Origin: Embleya hyalina
GTDB taxonomy: Bacteria; Actinomycetota; Actinomycetes; Streptomycetales; Streptomycetaceae
Assembly: GCF_003967355.1 (NCBI RefSeq)
Contig: NZ_BIFH01000048.1
Location: 35,556 to 99,555, forward strand
Reading direction: 5' to 3'
Length of the DNA: 64,000 nucleotides
Shown: piece by piece, positions 23,878 through 32,847 of the stretch
Numbering within the stretch: position 1 is the stretch's first letter
How the letters are laid out: the number at the start of each line of letters is the position of its first letter
Program-made: the position numbers and the translations under genes
Notes under the pieces: model-generated
The model's input: only the letters and a program-made list of their open reading frames with translations
Databases searched by the model: none
Told to the model about the DNA's origin: nothing

Positions 23878-24720
23878 ATGGAGCACCGCTGGACATGGCA
23901 CGAACTGCCCGAACCGGTCCGCGCGGAAATCGAGTCGGTCACCGGTCCGGTACACGAGGCGGAACCGCTCCCCGAAGGGCTGACATCACCGTTCGCGGCC
24001 GTGCTTCGGGTGCCGGGGCGAAGCGTGTTCGTCAAGGGCACGCCGACCACGAACGACACAGCCGTCGCCCGCCAGCGGCGGGAGGCGACGGCGGCCCCGT
24101 CGGTCGGTGGACGCGTGGCGCCGACCATGCTGGGCCATCTCGCGCCCCCCGGTTGGGACGTGCTCCTGTTCACCCACGCGGCCGGGCGGCACGCCGACCT
24201 CACCCCCCGCGGGAACGACCTGACCTCCTTCGCGCACGCCCTGGGTCGAGCGGGCCGTATCCGCGCGCCGCACGGGCTCGACCTGCCGCCGCTCGCCGAC
24301 CGGTGGGCCAAACACCTCACCCCTGACGAACGCGCCCTGCTCGGCGGGACACACCTGCTGCACACCGACCTGAACCCGCGGAACGTGATCGTCGAAGACC
24401 ACGGAAACGGCGCACGAACCTGTTTCGTGGACTGGGGCATGTCCGCCATCGGACCCGCGTGGGCGGAACTCGCCTACGTCTACATGTTATTGCTGTGGTC
24501 CGATCACACACCCGAAGCGGCACACGCGTGGTTGCGACAGTTCCCGGCCTGGCGAGCGGCATCCAACGCGGGCATCAGAGCATTCATCACCGGCGCAACC
24601 ACAGAAACAACCACCCACGACCAGGCCGGTCACTGGACATCACTACTCACACACCGACACAACCAAAACCCAACCCAGCCCACCCAACACATGAACCCAA
24701 TCAGCCCGCCCGGCACATGA
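23878..24720 (+). CDS. APH-family phosphotransferase with a TTA codon
   Basis: 280 residues. The kinase fold is shown by LLHTDLNPRNVIVED (catalytic Asp and Asn; HTD in place of HGD) and CFVDWGMSAIGPAWAELAY with the metal-binding Asp. The substrate is unknown. Codon 24487-24489 is TTA, which in streptomycetes needs the bldA tRNA and restricts expression to late growth. The C-terminal end runs into the intergenic repeat cluster, so the last ten residues (ending SPPGT) are repeat-derived. It is divergent from the XRE gene and shares its operators. I chose ATG 23878 for the GAAAGG upstream. Confidence 0.82.
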   Translation: MEHRWTWHELPEPVRAEIESVTGPVHEAEPLPEGLTSPFAAVLRVPGRSVFVKGTPTTNDTAVARQRREATAAPSVGGRVAPTMLGHLAPPGWDVLLFTHAAGRHADLTPRGNDLTSFAHALGRAGRIRAPHGLDLPPLADRWAKHLTPDERALLGGTHLLHTDLNPRNVIVEDHGNGARTCFVDWGMSAIGPAWAELAYVYMLLLWSDHTPEAAHAWLRQFPAWRAASNAGIRAFITGATTETTTHDQAGHWTSLLTHRHNQNPTQPTQHMNPISPPGT

Positions 24721-25145
24721 ACCCAAACAGCCCGGCCGGCGTTTGAGGCCAAATAGCCTGGCCGGCGCTTGAGGCCACCTCGGCCGGAGGCCGGGGAACA
24801 CTCAGCCCGGCTGGCACATGAACCCAAACAGCCCACCCGGCGCATGAACCCAATCAGCCCGGCCGGCGCTTGAGGCCACCTCGGCCGGAGGCCGGGTCAC
24901 CCTCAGCCCGGCCGGCGCCTGAGGCCAAACAGCCGGGCTGGCGCTTGAGGCGAAACAGCCCGGCCGGCGCTTGAGGCCACCTCGGCCGAAGGCCGGGTCA
25001 CCCAGCCCGGCCGGCGCTTGAGGCCAAATCAGCCCCGCCAGCGCTTGAGGCGAAACAGCCCGGCCGGCGCTTGAGGCCACCTCGGCCGAAGGCCGGGTCA
25101 CCCAGCCCGGCCGGCGCTTGAGGCCAAAAGCCCGGCCGGCAGGCC
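24701..25145. repeat. Intergenic repeat cluster A (about 14 units)
   Basis: Thirteen full copies and one truncated copy of a 26-bp unit, CAGCCCGGCCGGCGCTTGAG plus GCCAAA, fill the gap between two convergent genes. Every few units carry a 22-24-bp insert (CCTCGGCCGAAGGCCGGGTC). The stretch 24930-25029 is repeated in tandem, with few changes, at 25030-25129, an exact 100-bp period. Units contain GGCC arms that can form small hairpins. Related GGCGTTTGAGG repeats are common between streptomycete genes. Confidence 0.9.
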
Positions 25146-25159
25146 GCCGGGGCGCGGCG

Positions 25160-25825
25160 TCACGCCCGCGCAAGCACCGCAGGGTGCAGGTCGCCCACCA
25201 CGACCGCCGCGAGCGAGGCAACCACCCGACGACCGGGCGCAGCCGGAATCGACGCAGTCGTGCGCACCGCGACAACCGCGCACCCCGCCGACTCCGCCGA
25301 CGTGACGCCGACCACCGTGTCCTCGACCGCGACGCACGCGCTCGGCTCGACCCCGAGCGCGGTCGCCGCGGCCAGATAAGGGGCGGGGTCGGGCTTGGTC
25401 CGCGCGACGTCCTCCGCCGCGACGGTGACCGCGAACCGCGCCGACCCCAACGCGTCCCGCACCAGGTCCACCACGTGCCGCGGCGACGCGGACACGATGG
25501 CCAGCGGCACCTCGGCCTCGGCCAGCGCGTCCAGCAGCGCCACGACGCCCGGAAGCGGCTCGATCCGACCCCGCACCCGGTCGGTGAACGCCGCGTCCAG
25601 CGCGTCGGACAACTCGTGTACGCACGGCCCCTCGGGCACCACCGCGTGCAGGTAGGTCGCGGTGTGCTCGATGGCGTGGCCCACCACGTCGGCCGTGTCG
25701 GTCGGTCCCAGCGCGTAGCCGACCCGGCCCGCCACGTCCTCGACCGCGTCCCACCACAACTGCTCGGTGTCGACGAGGGTCCCGTCCATGTCGAACAACA
25801 CGGCGGCGGGCAGAACGCTGGACAC
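25160..25825 (-). CDS. HAD-superfamily phosphatase/phosphomutase-like hydrolase
   Basis: 221 residues. The nucleophile motif LFDMDGTLVDTE is at the N terminus, motif II is IVSASP, and KPDPAPYLAAATALG with VAVEDTVVGVTSAESAG gives motifs III and IV. The helical cap between residues 20 and 85 is of the beta-phosphoglucomutase/sugar-phosphatase subtype. The start is GTG 25825, which gives the normal family length; the frame continues upstream to 26203 without support. It may be transcribed with the upstream BNR gene. Confidence 0.85.
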   Translation of the reverse strand: MSSVLPAAVLFDMDGTLVDTEQLWWDAVEDVAGRVGYALGPTDTADVVGHAIEHTATYLHAVVPEGPCVHELSDALDAAFTDRVRGRIEPLPGVVALLDALAEAEVPLAIVSASPRHVVDLVRDALGSARFAVTVAAEDVARTKPDPAPYLAAATALGVEPSACVAVEDTVVGVTSAESAGCAVVAVRTTASIPAAPGRRVVASLAAVVVGDLHPAVLARA

Positions 25826-25982
25826 ACTGACTCGTTTCGACGCGATTCGCTGCGTGGAGCGCGGACGTCCCGACCCTCTCAGCCGGACGTGAGCGCAGTA
25901 CCAAGGCCGGGTTGCGGGCGCGTGAACGTGTGCGAACCCCGCCGTCGCACAGCGCGAGCGCAGCAGCGATGACGCAGCGGCG

Positions 25983-27068
25983 TCACACCACCGCGGCGCG
26001 CAACGACAGTACGTCGGGCAGGTGTTGGGCGATCCGCTCCCAATGGTCGCCGCCATGGTGCCCCCGGTAGATCTCGCCGCTGCGCGAGCCGAAGTACAGG
26101 CTGGTGACCTCGGCGTCGTCGGCGCACATCGCGTCGCGCAGGACCGCGGTCCAGAAGCCGTCGGGCAGGCCGTCGGACAACGCGGTCCACGTCTCGCCGG
26201 CATCGTCGCTCCGATAGACCCGACAGCGGCCGTCGATCGGGAAGCGCATCGCGTCGGCGGTGAGCGGGACCACGTATACGGTGTCCGGTCGGCGCGGGTG
26301 CACCACGATCGTGAAGCCGAAGTCGGCGGGCAGGCCCTCGGCGATCGACCGCCACGTCGCGCCCGCGTCGTCGCTGCGGTAGACCCCGTGGTGGTTCTGC
26401 AGGAAGAGCCGGTCGGGCCGCTCCGGATGCCGGGCCACCTTGTGGACGCACTGGCCGTATTCCGGATACTCGTCCGGCTGGAAGGTGACGTGGATCCCGG
26501 TGTTGGACGGATGCCAACTGGCCCCGCCGTCCTCGGTGACGTAGACCCCGCCGGTGGACATCGCCACCACGATCCGACGCGGATCGGTGGGGTGCGGCAG
26601 CACGGTGTGGATCGCCTGGCCGCCGAAACCGGCCTCCCAGTGCGGACGGTGCGGGTGGTCCCACAACGCGCGGACCAGTTCGAAGGAGCGCCCGCCGTCG
26701 GCGGAGCGGAACAGCGCGGACGGCTCCACGCCGGCGTAGACCACGTCGGGCTCGGAACTCGCCCCGGGCACCAGTTGCCACACCCGCTCCACGGAGGCGC
26801 CGGCGTCGGCCGGGAAACCGACCCGCCCCAGGTCCGGCTCGCGCCAGCTCGCGCCGAGGTCGTCGCTGGTGACCACGACCGGGCCGAAGTGCTCGTTCAC
26901 CACGCCCGCCATCACCCGGGGCGCCGACCCCCGCGTATCGATCGCGACCGAGTAGACGCCGGTCATCGGATGGTGCGGCCCGGTGAACTCCCAGGGCTCG
27001 GCGCCGCGTGAGCGGCCGATCCACAGGCCCTTGCGGGTGCCGACGGCGAGCAGGACGGATTTCGTCAC
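25983..27068 (-). CDS. BNR/sialidase-fold beta-propeller protein
   Basis: 361 residues with five or more Asp-box repeats of the S-x-D-x-G-x-x-W type (TSDDLGASW, SADGGRSF, TEDGGASW, SDDAGATW, SDDAGETW). These mark the blades of sialidase-like or VPS10-like propellers. No sialidase catalytic Arg triad could be identified, and there is no signal peptide, so a cytoplasmic binding or glycosidase-like role remains open. GTG 27068 follows GGAGG with proper spacing. Confidence 0.85.
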   Translation of the reverse strand: MTKSVLLAVGTRKGLWIGRSRGAEPWEFTGPHHPMTGVYSVAIDTRGSAPRVMAGVVNEHFGPVVVTSDDLGASWREPDLGRVGFPADAGASVERVWQLVPGASSEPDVVYAGVEPSALFRSADGGRSFELVRALWDHPHRPHWEAGFGGQAIHTVLPHPTDPRRIVVAMSTGGVYVTEDGGASWHPSNTGIHVTFQPDEYPEYGQCVHKVARHPERPDRLFLQNHHGVYRSDDAGATWRSIAEGLPADFGFTIVVHPRRPDTVYVVPLTADAMRFPIDGRCRVYRSDDAGETWTALSDGLPDGFWTAVLRDAMCADDAEVTSLYFGSRSGEIYRGHHGGDHWERIAQHLPDVLSLRAAVV

Positions 27069-27175
27069 GATGACCTCCAGGCAGCGATTCCCAGGTGGGA
27101 AACGCTACGCGCCACCGGTGACATTCGCCCGATTCGACGCTCTTGTCCGCCTGATTCCCCCGGGCGAACGCGGCA

Positions 27176-27538
27176 CTACGGCAGCGGACGCCGGCCCGCG
27201 AAGCCCAGGTCGGTGCGGTGGTACCACCCCAGTTCCCGGTCCCCCTCCAACCAGCACAACAACACCGGTACGCCGTCCAGGTCGGCGGGGAAGTCGACGA
27301 GCAGCGGGGCGAAGCCCTTGAGTTCCGCGCCGGTCTGCTGGATCCGGGTCATCAGGTCGTCGAGCCGCGCCTGCATGCCCTTGAGCTCCGGCAGGCCGCC
27401 CAGTTCGCTACGGGTCCCGCCCGGCGCCAGCGCCGCGCCCAACTCCGCCGCGTCCGCGCGAACCGCGATCAGTTCGTCGAGTACCGGCATCAGCCGGGAC
27501 AACTCCGCGCGTGCCTCGTCCACCGTGAACAGACCCAT
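27176..27538 (-). CDS. DUF2203-family protein
   Basis: 120 residues. MGLFTVDEARAELSRLMPVL, a helical middle (GMQARLDDLMTRIQQTG) and the C-terminal LLCWLEGDRELGWYHRTDLG with GFAGRRPL match the DUF2203 family of unknown function; the family ending 'E-x-x-I-x-x-WH-x(3)-G-F-x-GR' is clear. GGGAGG lies 9 nt before ATG 27538. No partner is evident. Confidence 0.88.
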   Translation of the reverse strand: MGLFTVDEARAELSRLMPVLDELIAVRADAAELGAALAPGGTRSELGGLPELKGMQARLDDLMTRIQQTGAELKGFAPLLVDFPADLDGVPVLLCWLEGDRELGWYHRTDLGFAGRRPLP

Positions 27539-27633
27539 GGCGCACAGCCTCCCATGTCCGCCGGGTATCGACGTCGGCGCCGGGTGGGCGGTCCGCGCGT
27601 CCGGCCCGGGCCCGCCATTCCGTCGGACGGAAC

Positions 27634-27834
27634 CTACCCGCCCGGCCGGGAGCCGTGGTCGGTGTGCGCACCGAGGACGCCGCCGGAGGCTTCGGCGCGC
27701 GTCGTGTCGTCCAGCTCGATGCGCGGACCGTCGTGCGTCGCGGTCCGGGTGCGCGGGCGATCGCGCAGGCAGAGCAGGACGATCAGCACACCGACGACGA
27801 GGAGCAGGTCGGTGACGAGAAAGACGGTGATCAC
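27634..27834 (-). CDS. Small single-pass membrane protein
   Basis: 66 residues: one membrane helix near the N terminus (FLVTDLLLVVGVLIVLLCL) followed by a basic then acidic cytoplasmic tail. GTG 27834 has GGGAG about 6 nt upstream. It lies in the 343-bp gap between the DUF2203 gene and the XRE/TPR regulator and reads in the same direction. No family recognised; the evidence is the clean hydrophobic segment and the ribosome binding site. Confidence 0.55.
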   Translation of the reverse strand: MITVFLVTDLLLVVGVLIVLLCLRDRPRTRTATHDGPRIELDDTTRAEASGGVLGAHTDHGSRPGG

Positions 27835-27881
27835 GGCGACTCCCGGAAAGGATCGGCGGCCGGGGCGACCCGGACCACCCC

Positions 27882-29096
27882 CTATATGATCCATGCCCGT
27901 TCCGACCGGGGCGCCCCCTTTCCCGCACAGCGGGCGGCCAGTGCGCGCAGTCGGGCCTCGTCGCCGTCCACCGAGGAGTCCAGGCGCAGGATCTCCTGGA
28001 CGAAGGTCCGGTTGATCGGCCGACAGCGGATCTCCTGGGCCGCCGCGGCCTCGGCGTCGAGCAGCGCGGTGACCGCCTCGCCGCGCCGGCCCAGCGCGGC
28101 CAGCGCCCGGGCGAGGTCGATCAGGTGTCGGGCCTGCCGACCGCGCGGCAGCACGGCGAGCGCGGCCGGGTCCAGCCGACCGTCGACGGCCCGTCCGTAC
28201 TCGCCGAGCAGCACATGCGCGGTGACCCGGTACAGCGGCACCTGGATCGCGCCGGGATCGATCCGCTCGGCCGCGTCGAGGAGGTCGCGCGTGCCCGATC
28301 GATCGCCGAGCCGTGCGGTGGCCAACGCGGCGCCCAGGCGCAGGGTACGCAGCGCCGCCCGGCCGGCCGCCCCGCGCGGCCCCAACGCGGCCGCCAGGTC
28401 CGCCTCCACCTCCAGGGCGAACTCGGCGGCGGCCCCGGCCCCTTCGTGCCCGACCATGGCCGCGGTCAGCCGGTCGGCGGCGCGCGCGAGCACCACCGCG
28501 TCGCCGCTGCGCCCGGCCGCGGTGACCGCCCGGTCGGCGGCGCGCCAGGCCAGGTCGGCGTCGCCGAACACCTGCGCCGCGGCGGCGGCCAGGGTCAGCG
28601 CGCCGGCGCGCACCACCATCGGCGCGAGCGGGTCCGCCGGCCCCTCCCCGACCGGCGCGGCCGTCGTCGCGGCCCCGGTCCCCACCAGCATCGGCGGCAC
28701 CACACGATCCAGGCACAGGTAGTCGGCCGCGGCGTACGCGGTCCAGCCGTAGGCCAACTCCCGCCGCAGCACCCCGGGGTCCGGCGGCTCGACGGGCGCG
28801 CCGGCGGTCGGCGCGAGGTCCGCCCGGCGCAGCGCGACCCGAACCGCCGCGAGCGGATCGTGGTCGCCACCCTCCCGGTTCGGCTCGGGAGGCAGCAGGC
28901 GGTCGATCCCGATGCGCAGGACGACCGCCGCCCGGGCGAGTACCGACAGCCGCGGGTCGGCCTGCCGGTGGCCGGCCTCCACGTCCTCGACCCAGCGCAC
29001 CGATCGGCCCATCAGACGGGCGAATTCGGCCTGGGTCAGGCCCCTGCGCGTGCGCCAGTACGCGATCTGCCGACCGATCCCACCCACCGTGTGCAT
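27882..29096 (-). CDS. XRE-family regulator with C-terminal helical (TPR-like) domain
   Basis: 404 residues. The N-terminal helix-turn-helix is IAYWRTRRGLTQAEFARLMG followed by SVRWVEDVEAGHRQADPRLS. The rest is Ala/Leu-rich helices typical of the TPR-containing XRE regulators of streptomycetes, often encoded next to the gene they control. It is divergent from the conservon, with a 213-bp gap between, so it could regulate it; that is inference. Confidence 0.85.
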   Translation of the reverse strand: MHTVGGIGRQIAYWRTRRGLTQAEFARLMGRSVRWVEDVEAGHRQADPRLSVLARAAVVLRIGIDRLLPPEPNREGGDHDPLAAVRVALRRADLAPTAGAPVEPPDPGVLRRELAYGWTAYAAADYLCLDRVVPPMLVGTGAATTAAPVGEGPADPLAPMVVRAGALTLAAAAAQVFGDADLAWRAADRAVTAAGRSGDAVVLARAADRLTAAMVGHEGAGAAAEFALEVEADLAAALGPRGAAGRAALRTLRLGAALATARLGDRSGTRDLLDAAERIDPGAIQVPLYRVTAHVLLGEYGRAVDGRLDPAALAVLPRGRQARHLIDLARALAALGRRGEAVTALLDAEAAAAQEIRCRPINRTFVQEILRLDSSVDGDEARLRALAARCAGKGAPRSERAWII

Positions 29097-29309
29097 GCCG
29101 TACCCACTCCTTCGGGTAGCGCCGAATGCGCGTTCGGTAACCTATGTGCGGATTCCGCTCCGCCGCTCGTCGTTTCTGCGGTGTATGTGACGCACGGGTA
29201 GGAAGTTCCCCACGCACACTGCGTGGATTGTGTCGGGTGCCTCACCGGTACCTTCGGCCGGGTCGCGGCAACCGCAATTTCGGGCCCGGTTGCCCTTGCG
29301 GGAGAGTCG

Positions 29310-31961
29310 ATGAGAAAACTGATGCGCGCCCCTCGGGCCGACCGGACCGGGGCGGCTCGCTCGCGGCCGCGTCGGACCTTCACCATCCGGACCCTGCTGG
29401 TCCTGCTGACCGTGGTGCCCCTGGTGGCGATGGTCGCCCTGTGGGCGATCGCGACCTATCGGCTCGCGGATCACGCGAGCGGTTTGGACAACGAGGTCTC
29501 CGTGGCCGAACGGGCGGGCACGCCCAGCTACTACACGATGATCGCGCTCCAGACCGAACGGCGCCTGACCGCGGCCTGGATGGCCAAGCCCACCCCCGTC
29601 GCGGCCGACGCGCTGCGCGGGCAGCGGGTCAAGACCGACGAGGCCGTGAAGCAGTTCGTCGCCTTCGCCCGCAGCGGCGCGCGCGAGACCCCGGGCAACG
29701 CGGTGCGCCGCGCCCGTGAGGTGGCCGCGGAGTTGGCGCAACTCCCCGACGCTCGCCGCCAGGTGGACTCCATCGGGGCGATCGGCCGGGACCGCTGGCT
29801 GAAGTTCTACACGAGCCAGATCGCCGACCAGATCTCGGTGGTCCAGGCGCTGGCCGAGACCTCCGACACCGACGTCACCTACGCCGGGCAGTTCCTCGTC
29901 ATCCAGTTCCGCGCCGGGGAGGCGCTGGCACAGGAGGACACGCTGGTGTCGTTCTCGTTGCCCGCCGGGCGGCTGAGCCAGCCGGACTACGCCGCGTTCG
30001 TACAGAACGTGGGCGTGCGTCGGCACTCGATCGACGACGAGATCGAGCCCTTCCTGCCGCCGGAGTCCCGGGCCGGCTATCTGGCGCTCACCCAGAACCC
30101 GGCCTGGCACGACCTGGTCTCGATGGAGAACGCGATCATCGCGACGGTCGACGCGCCGCGCGAGGCGCGCGCCACCGGCAGCGGTATCCCGATCCCGGCC
30201 GAACTGGCCAGCTGGCGCAGCGTTCTGGACCGACTCGCCGAGCCCGCCTCGACCTTCGACTTCGCCCGTGTGGACCAGGTGTTCGCGGCCGGCGACGAGG
30301 CCACCTCGGACACCTGGAACCAGGTGTACCTGCTCAGCGCGATCGGCCTCGCCTTCGTGGCGATCGGCGGCGTGTTGTGCTGGCGGATCACCCGGGCGGT
30401 GCGGCGGCGGTTGTTCCTGCTGCGCGACGCGACGGTGGAACTGGGCACACACCGGCTGCCGATGGTCATCGAGCGACTGCAACGCGGCGAGCGGGTCGAC
30501 CTCGCGGTCGAGGCGCCGGAGGTGGAGGCGGGTCGGGACGAGATCGGCCAGGTCGCCTCCGCGTTCAACGCCGCGCAGCGCGCGGCGCTGGACGGCGCGG
30601 TGCAACTGGCCCGACAGCGCGAGGGTTTCGCGAAGGTCTTCGTCAACACGGCGCTGCGCACCCAATCGCTGGTGAACCGTCAGATCGGCGAGTTGGACAC
30701 GATGGAGCGCCGGCACCAGGACCCGGAGCTGCTGCGCGAGTTGTTCACCATCGACCATCTGGCCACCCGACTGCGGCGATACGAGGAGAACCTCGTGGTG
30801 CTCACCGGCAACCGCCCGGGCCGACGCTGGAGTCGCCCGGTCCGCATCGTGGACGTGGTGCGCGGCGCGGTCGGCGAGGTGGAGGACTACCACCGGGTCG
30901 AGGTGTACTCGGATCCGGACGTGCAGCTGTCCGGGCCGGCCGTGGGCGGGGTGATCCACCTGCTGGCCGAACTCGTGGAGAACGCCACGATGTTCTCGCC
31001 GCCGGACACGCCGGTGCATGTGCGCGCGGCGGCGGTGGCCAAGGGCTTGGCGATCGAGATCGAGGACCGCGGACTGGGCATGTCCGAGGTGGAATACGAG
31101 GCGGCCAACCGGCAGTTGGCGGTGCCGACCACGTTCGACGTGATCGCGCTCGCCGACGACGTGCGGATGGGCCTGTTCGTGGTCGCGCAGCTGGCCGACC
31201 GGTTGGGCGTCGGCGTGACGTTGCGGCCGTCGCCGTACGGCGGCACGCTGGCCATCGTGTTCCTGCCCGACGAGCTGATCACCCGCGAGGGCGGCGCCCC
31301 CGACGAACCGGAGCGCGCGGCGGGGCCGTTCGAGCCGGCGATCGGGGCGGTGCAACCGGCTCCGGAGCCGGACTCGGCCGCGACGCACGAGGCGGACGAA
31401 GCTCCCGATTCGGTACCGGAGTCGCCGGGCCGACCGCACCCCGAGCCGGTGGTGCGCTCGCTGGACCGGGTACCGATGCCGGTCGAACGCGCCGAGCTTG
31501 CACCCGCCGAGCCCGAGGTGTCGGTACGCCCGACCGCGTCGACGGGCACCGACCCCGGTCCCGTCCCCGCCCCGGAGCCGGCCTCGACCCCGGCTCCGAG
31601 GCACGCACGCCCGGCGAGCGCGCCCACGACCGCACCCGCCGTCGACGAGACCACCCCCGACGGCCGCCGCGCGCTGCCTCGCCGGGTGCGCCAGCGCAAT
31701 CTGCCGATGCCGCTGCGTACCGAGACCGCCACCACGAGCGAGGGAGGGGCGCGAACCGAGGCGAAGCCCTCCTCACCGCGGGAAGCTGCGGCTACCTTGT
31801 CCTCGTTCCGATTCGCGAGCCAACGTGCGCGCGAGGCATCCGAACCGACCGCGGCCGACGACGAGTCCGCGATCGCGACCGAACCCGGAACCGGGACCGA
31901 GCCCGCTCCGGGCCCGCGCCCCGCAGCCGGAAGCACCACGCACCCTGGGGAACCGTCATGA
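29310..31961 (+). CDS. cvnA: Conservon sensor: NIT-domain membrane protein with histidine-kinase-type ATPase (CvnA)
   Basis: 883 residues. A first membrane helix (about residues 20-43) is followed by an extracytoplasmic nitrate/nitrite-sensing (NIT) domain with QTERRLTAAWM, a second helix near 335-355, a HAMP-like segment, and a GHKL ATPase: N box NATMFSPPDTPV, G1 EDRGLGM, G2 GLFVVAQLADRLGV. The 200-residue C terminus is Pro/Glu-rich. In known Cvn systems the A protein anchors the B, C and D proteins at the membrane much as a eukaryotic receptor does a G protein. GGGAG precedes ATG 29310. The stop overlaps the next ATG. Confidence 0.93.
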   Translation: MRKLMRAPRADRTGAARSRPRRTFTIRTLLVLLTVVPLVAMVALWAIATYRLADHASGLDNEVSVAERAGTPSYYTMIALQTERRLTAAWMAKPTPVAADALRGQRVKTDEAVKQFVAFARSGARETPGNAVRRAREVAAELAQLPDARRQVDSIGAIGRDRWLKFYTSQIADQISVVQALAETSDTDVTYAGQFLVIQFRAGEALAQEDTLVSFSLPAGRLSQPDYAAFVQNVGVRRHSIDDEIEPFLPPESRAGYLALTQNPAWHDLVSMENAIIATVDAPREARATGSGIPIPAELASWRSVLDRLAEPASTFDFARVDQVFAAGDEATSDTWNQVYLLSAIGLAFVAIGGVLCWRITRAVRRRLFLLRDATVELGTHRLPMVIERLQRGERVDLAVEAPEVEAGRDEIGQVASAFNAAQRAALDGAVQLARQREGFAKVFVNTALRTQSLVNRQIGELDTMERRHQDPELLRELFTIDHLATRLRRYEENLVVLTGNRPGRRWSRPVRIVDVVRGAVGEVEDYHRVEVYSDPDVQLSGPAVGGVIHLLAELVENATMFSPPDTPVHVRAAAVAKGLAIEIEDRGLGMSEVEYEAANRQLAVPTTFDVIALADDVRMGLFVVAQLADRLGVGVTLRPSPYGGTLAIVFLPDELITREGGAPDEPERAAGPFEPAIGAVQPAPEPDSAATHEADEAPDSVPESPGRPHPEPVVRSLDRVPMPVERAELAPAEPEVSVRPTASTGTDPGPVPAPEPASTPAPRHARPASAPTTAPAVDETTPDGRRALPRRVRQRNLPMPLRTETATTSEGGARTEAKPSSPREAAATLSSFRFASQRAREASEPTAADDESAIATEPGTGTEPAPGPRPAAGSTTHPGEPS

Positions 31962-32416
31962 CGAACACGCACGATCTCGCCGGCGGCATGGCCACCACCG
32001 CGACCGACAGCCGCCTGGACTGGCTGTTGACCGACCTGGTCAAGCGCGTCCACCAGACGCGGCACGCGATCGTGCTGTCCGAGGACGGCCTGCTGATGAG
32101 CCGGTCCGAGACCATCCCGCGCGACGACGCCGAGCAGTTGGCCGCCGCGGCGGCCGGCCTGCAGAGCCTGGCCCGCAGCATCGGCCGGGGTTTCGCGGGG
32201 GGTTCGGTCCGCCAGACGCTGGTCGAGATGGACGACGCCTTCCTCTTCCTCACCGCCGCGGGCACCGGCGCGCATCTGGCCGTGCTGGCCGAACAGAGCG
32301 CGGACGTGGGCGTGGTCGCGTTCGAGATGAACATGTTGGTGAAGAAGGTCGGCGAATACCTCGGCACCCGGCCGCGCGGTGACGAGGGCGGTACTCGAAC
32401 CGGCGGTCGAGCGTGA
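31958..32416 (+). CDS. cvnB: Roadblock/LC7-domain protein (CvnB)
   Basis: 152 residues. LDWLLTDLVKRVHQTRHAIVLSEDGLLMSRS opens the roadblock fold (core: AIVLSEDGLLMSRS) and AHLAVLAEQSADVGVVAFEM closes it. Roadblock proteins act as platforms or regulators for the associated small GTPase. The ATG overlaps the CvnA stop (ATGA) and its own stop overlaps the next GTG (GTGA), so the conservon is one translationally coupled unit. Confidence 0.95.
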   Translation: MTNTHDLAGGMATTATDSRLDWLLTDLVKRVHQTRHAIVLSEDGLLMSRSETIPRDDAEQLAAAAAGLQSLARSIGRGFAGGSVRQTLVEMDDAFLFLTAAGTGAHLAVLAEQSADVGVVAFEMNMLVKKVGEYLGTRPRGDEGGTRTGGRA

Positions 32417-32847
32417 GATCCGGGTGGGATCAGTCCTGGGACGAGGACGCGAGCCCGGTGGTGCGCCCGTACACGCTCACCCGGGGGCGGACCAAGGCGG
32501 TGCGCGACGCGGACCTGACCCTGATCACCCTGGTGACCACGGTCGACCCGGACGAGCCCGCGGTCCGGACCCCAGGGTCCGACGAGTCGTCCCCGGGGCC
32601 GCGGCGCAAACCCCGCGACGGGCGCGGCCGTCAACCCGAGCATCAGCGGATCCTGGAGTTGTGCCGGGAACCGCAGGCCGTCGCCGAGGTGGCGGCCCTG
32701 ATCGATCTGCCGGTGAGCATCACCAAGGTGCTCGTCGACGACCTGCTCCGCGACGGCCTGGTGACCGTGCGCGCCCCGCTGGCCCTGGCCCGCACCCCCG
32801 ATACCGCCCTGTTGAAAAAGGTACGTGATGGTCTCCTTCGGCTCTGA
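32413..32847 (+). CDS. cvnC: DUF742 protein (CvnC)
   Basis: 144 residues. VVRPYTLTRGRTKA and the C-terminal winged-helix-like segment EHQRILELCREPQAVAEVAA with LVDDLLRDGLVTVR are diagnostic of DUF742, the third conservon component. GTG 32413 overlaps the cvnB stop. Its 3' end overlaps the GTPase gene by 20 bp. Confidence 0.95.
   Translation: MRSGWDQSWDEDASPVVRPYTLTRGRTKAVRDADLTLITLVTTVDPDEPAVRTPGSDESSPGPRRKPRDGRGRQPEHQRILELCREPQAVAEVAALIDLPVSITKVLVDDLLRDGLVTVRAPLALARTPDTALLKKVRDGLLRL

Noticed and set aside
24701..25145. CRISPR array
   Set aside because: Repeats are contiguous or interrupted by a related insert rather than by unique spacers, and no cas gene is present.
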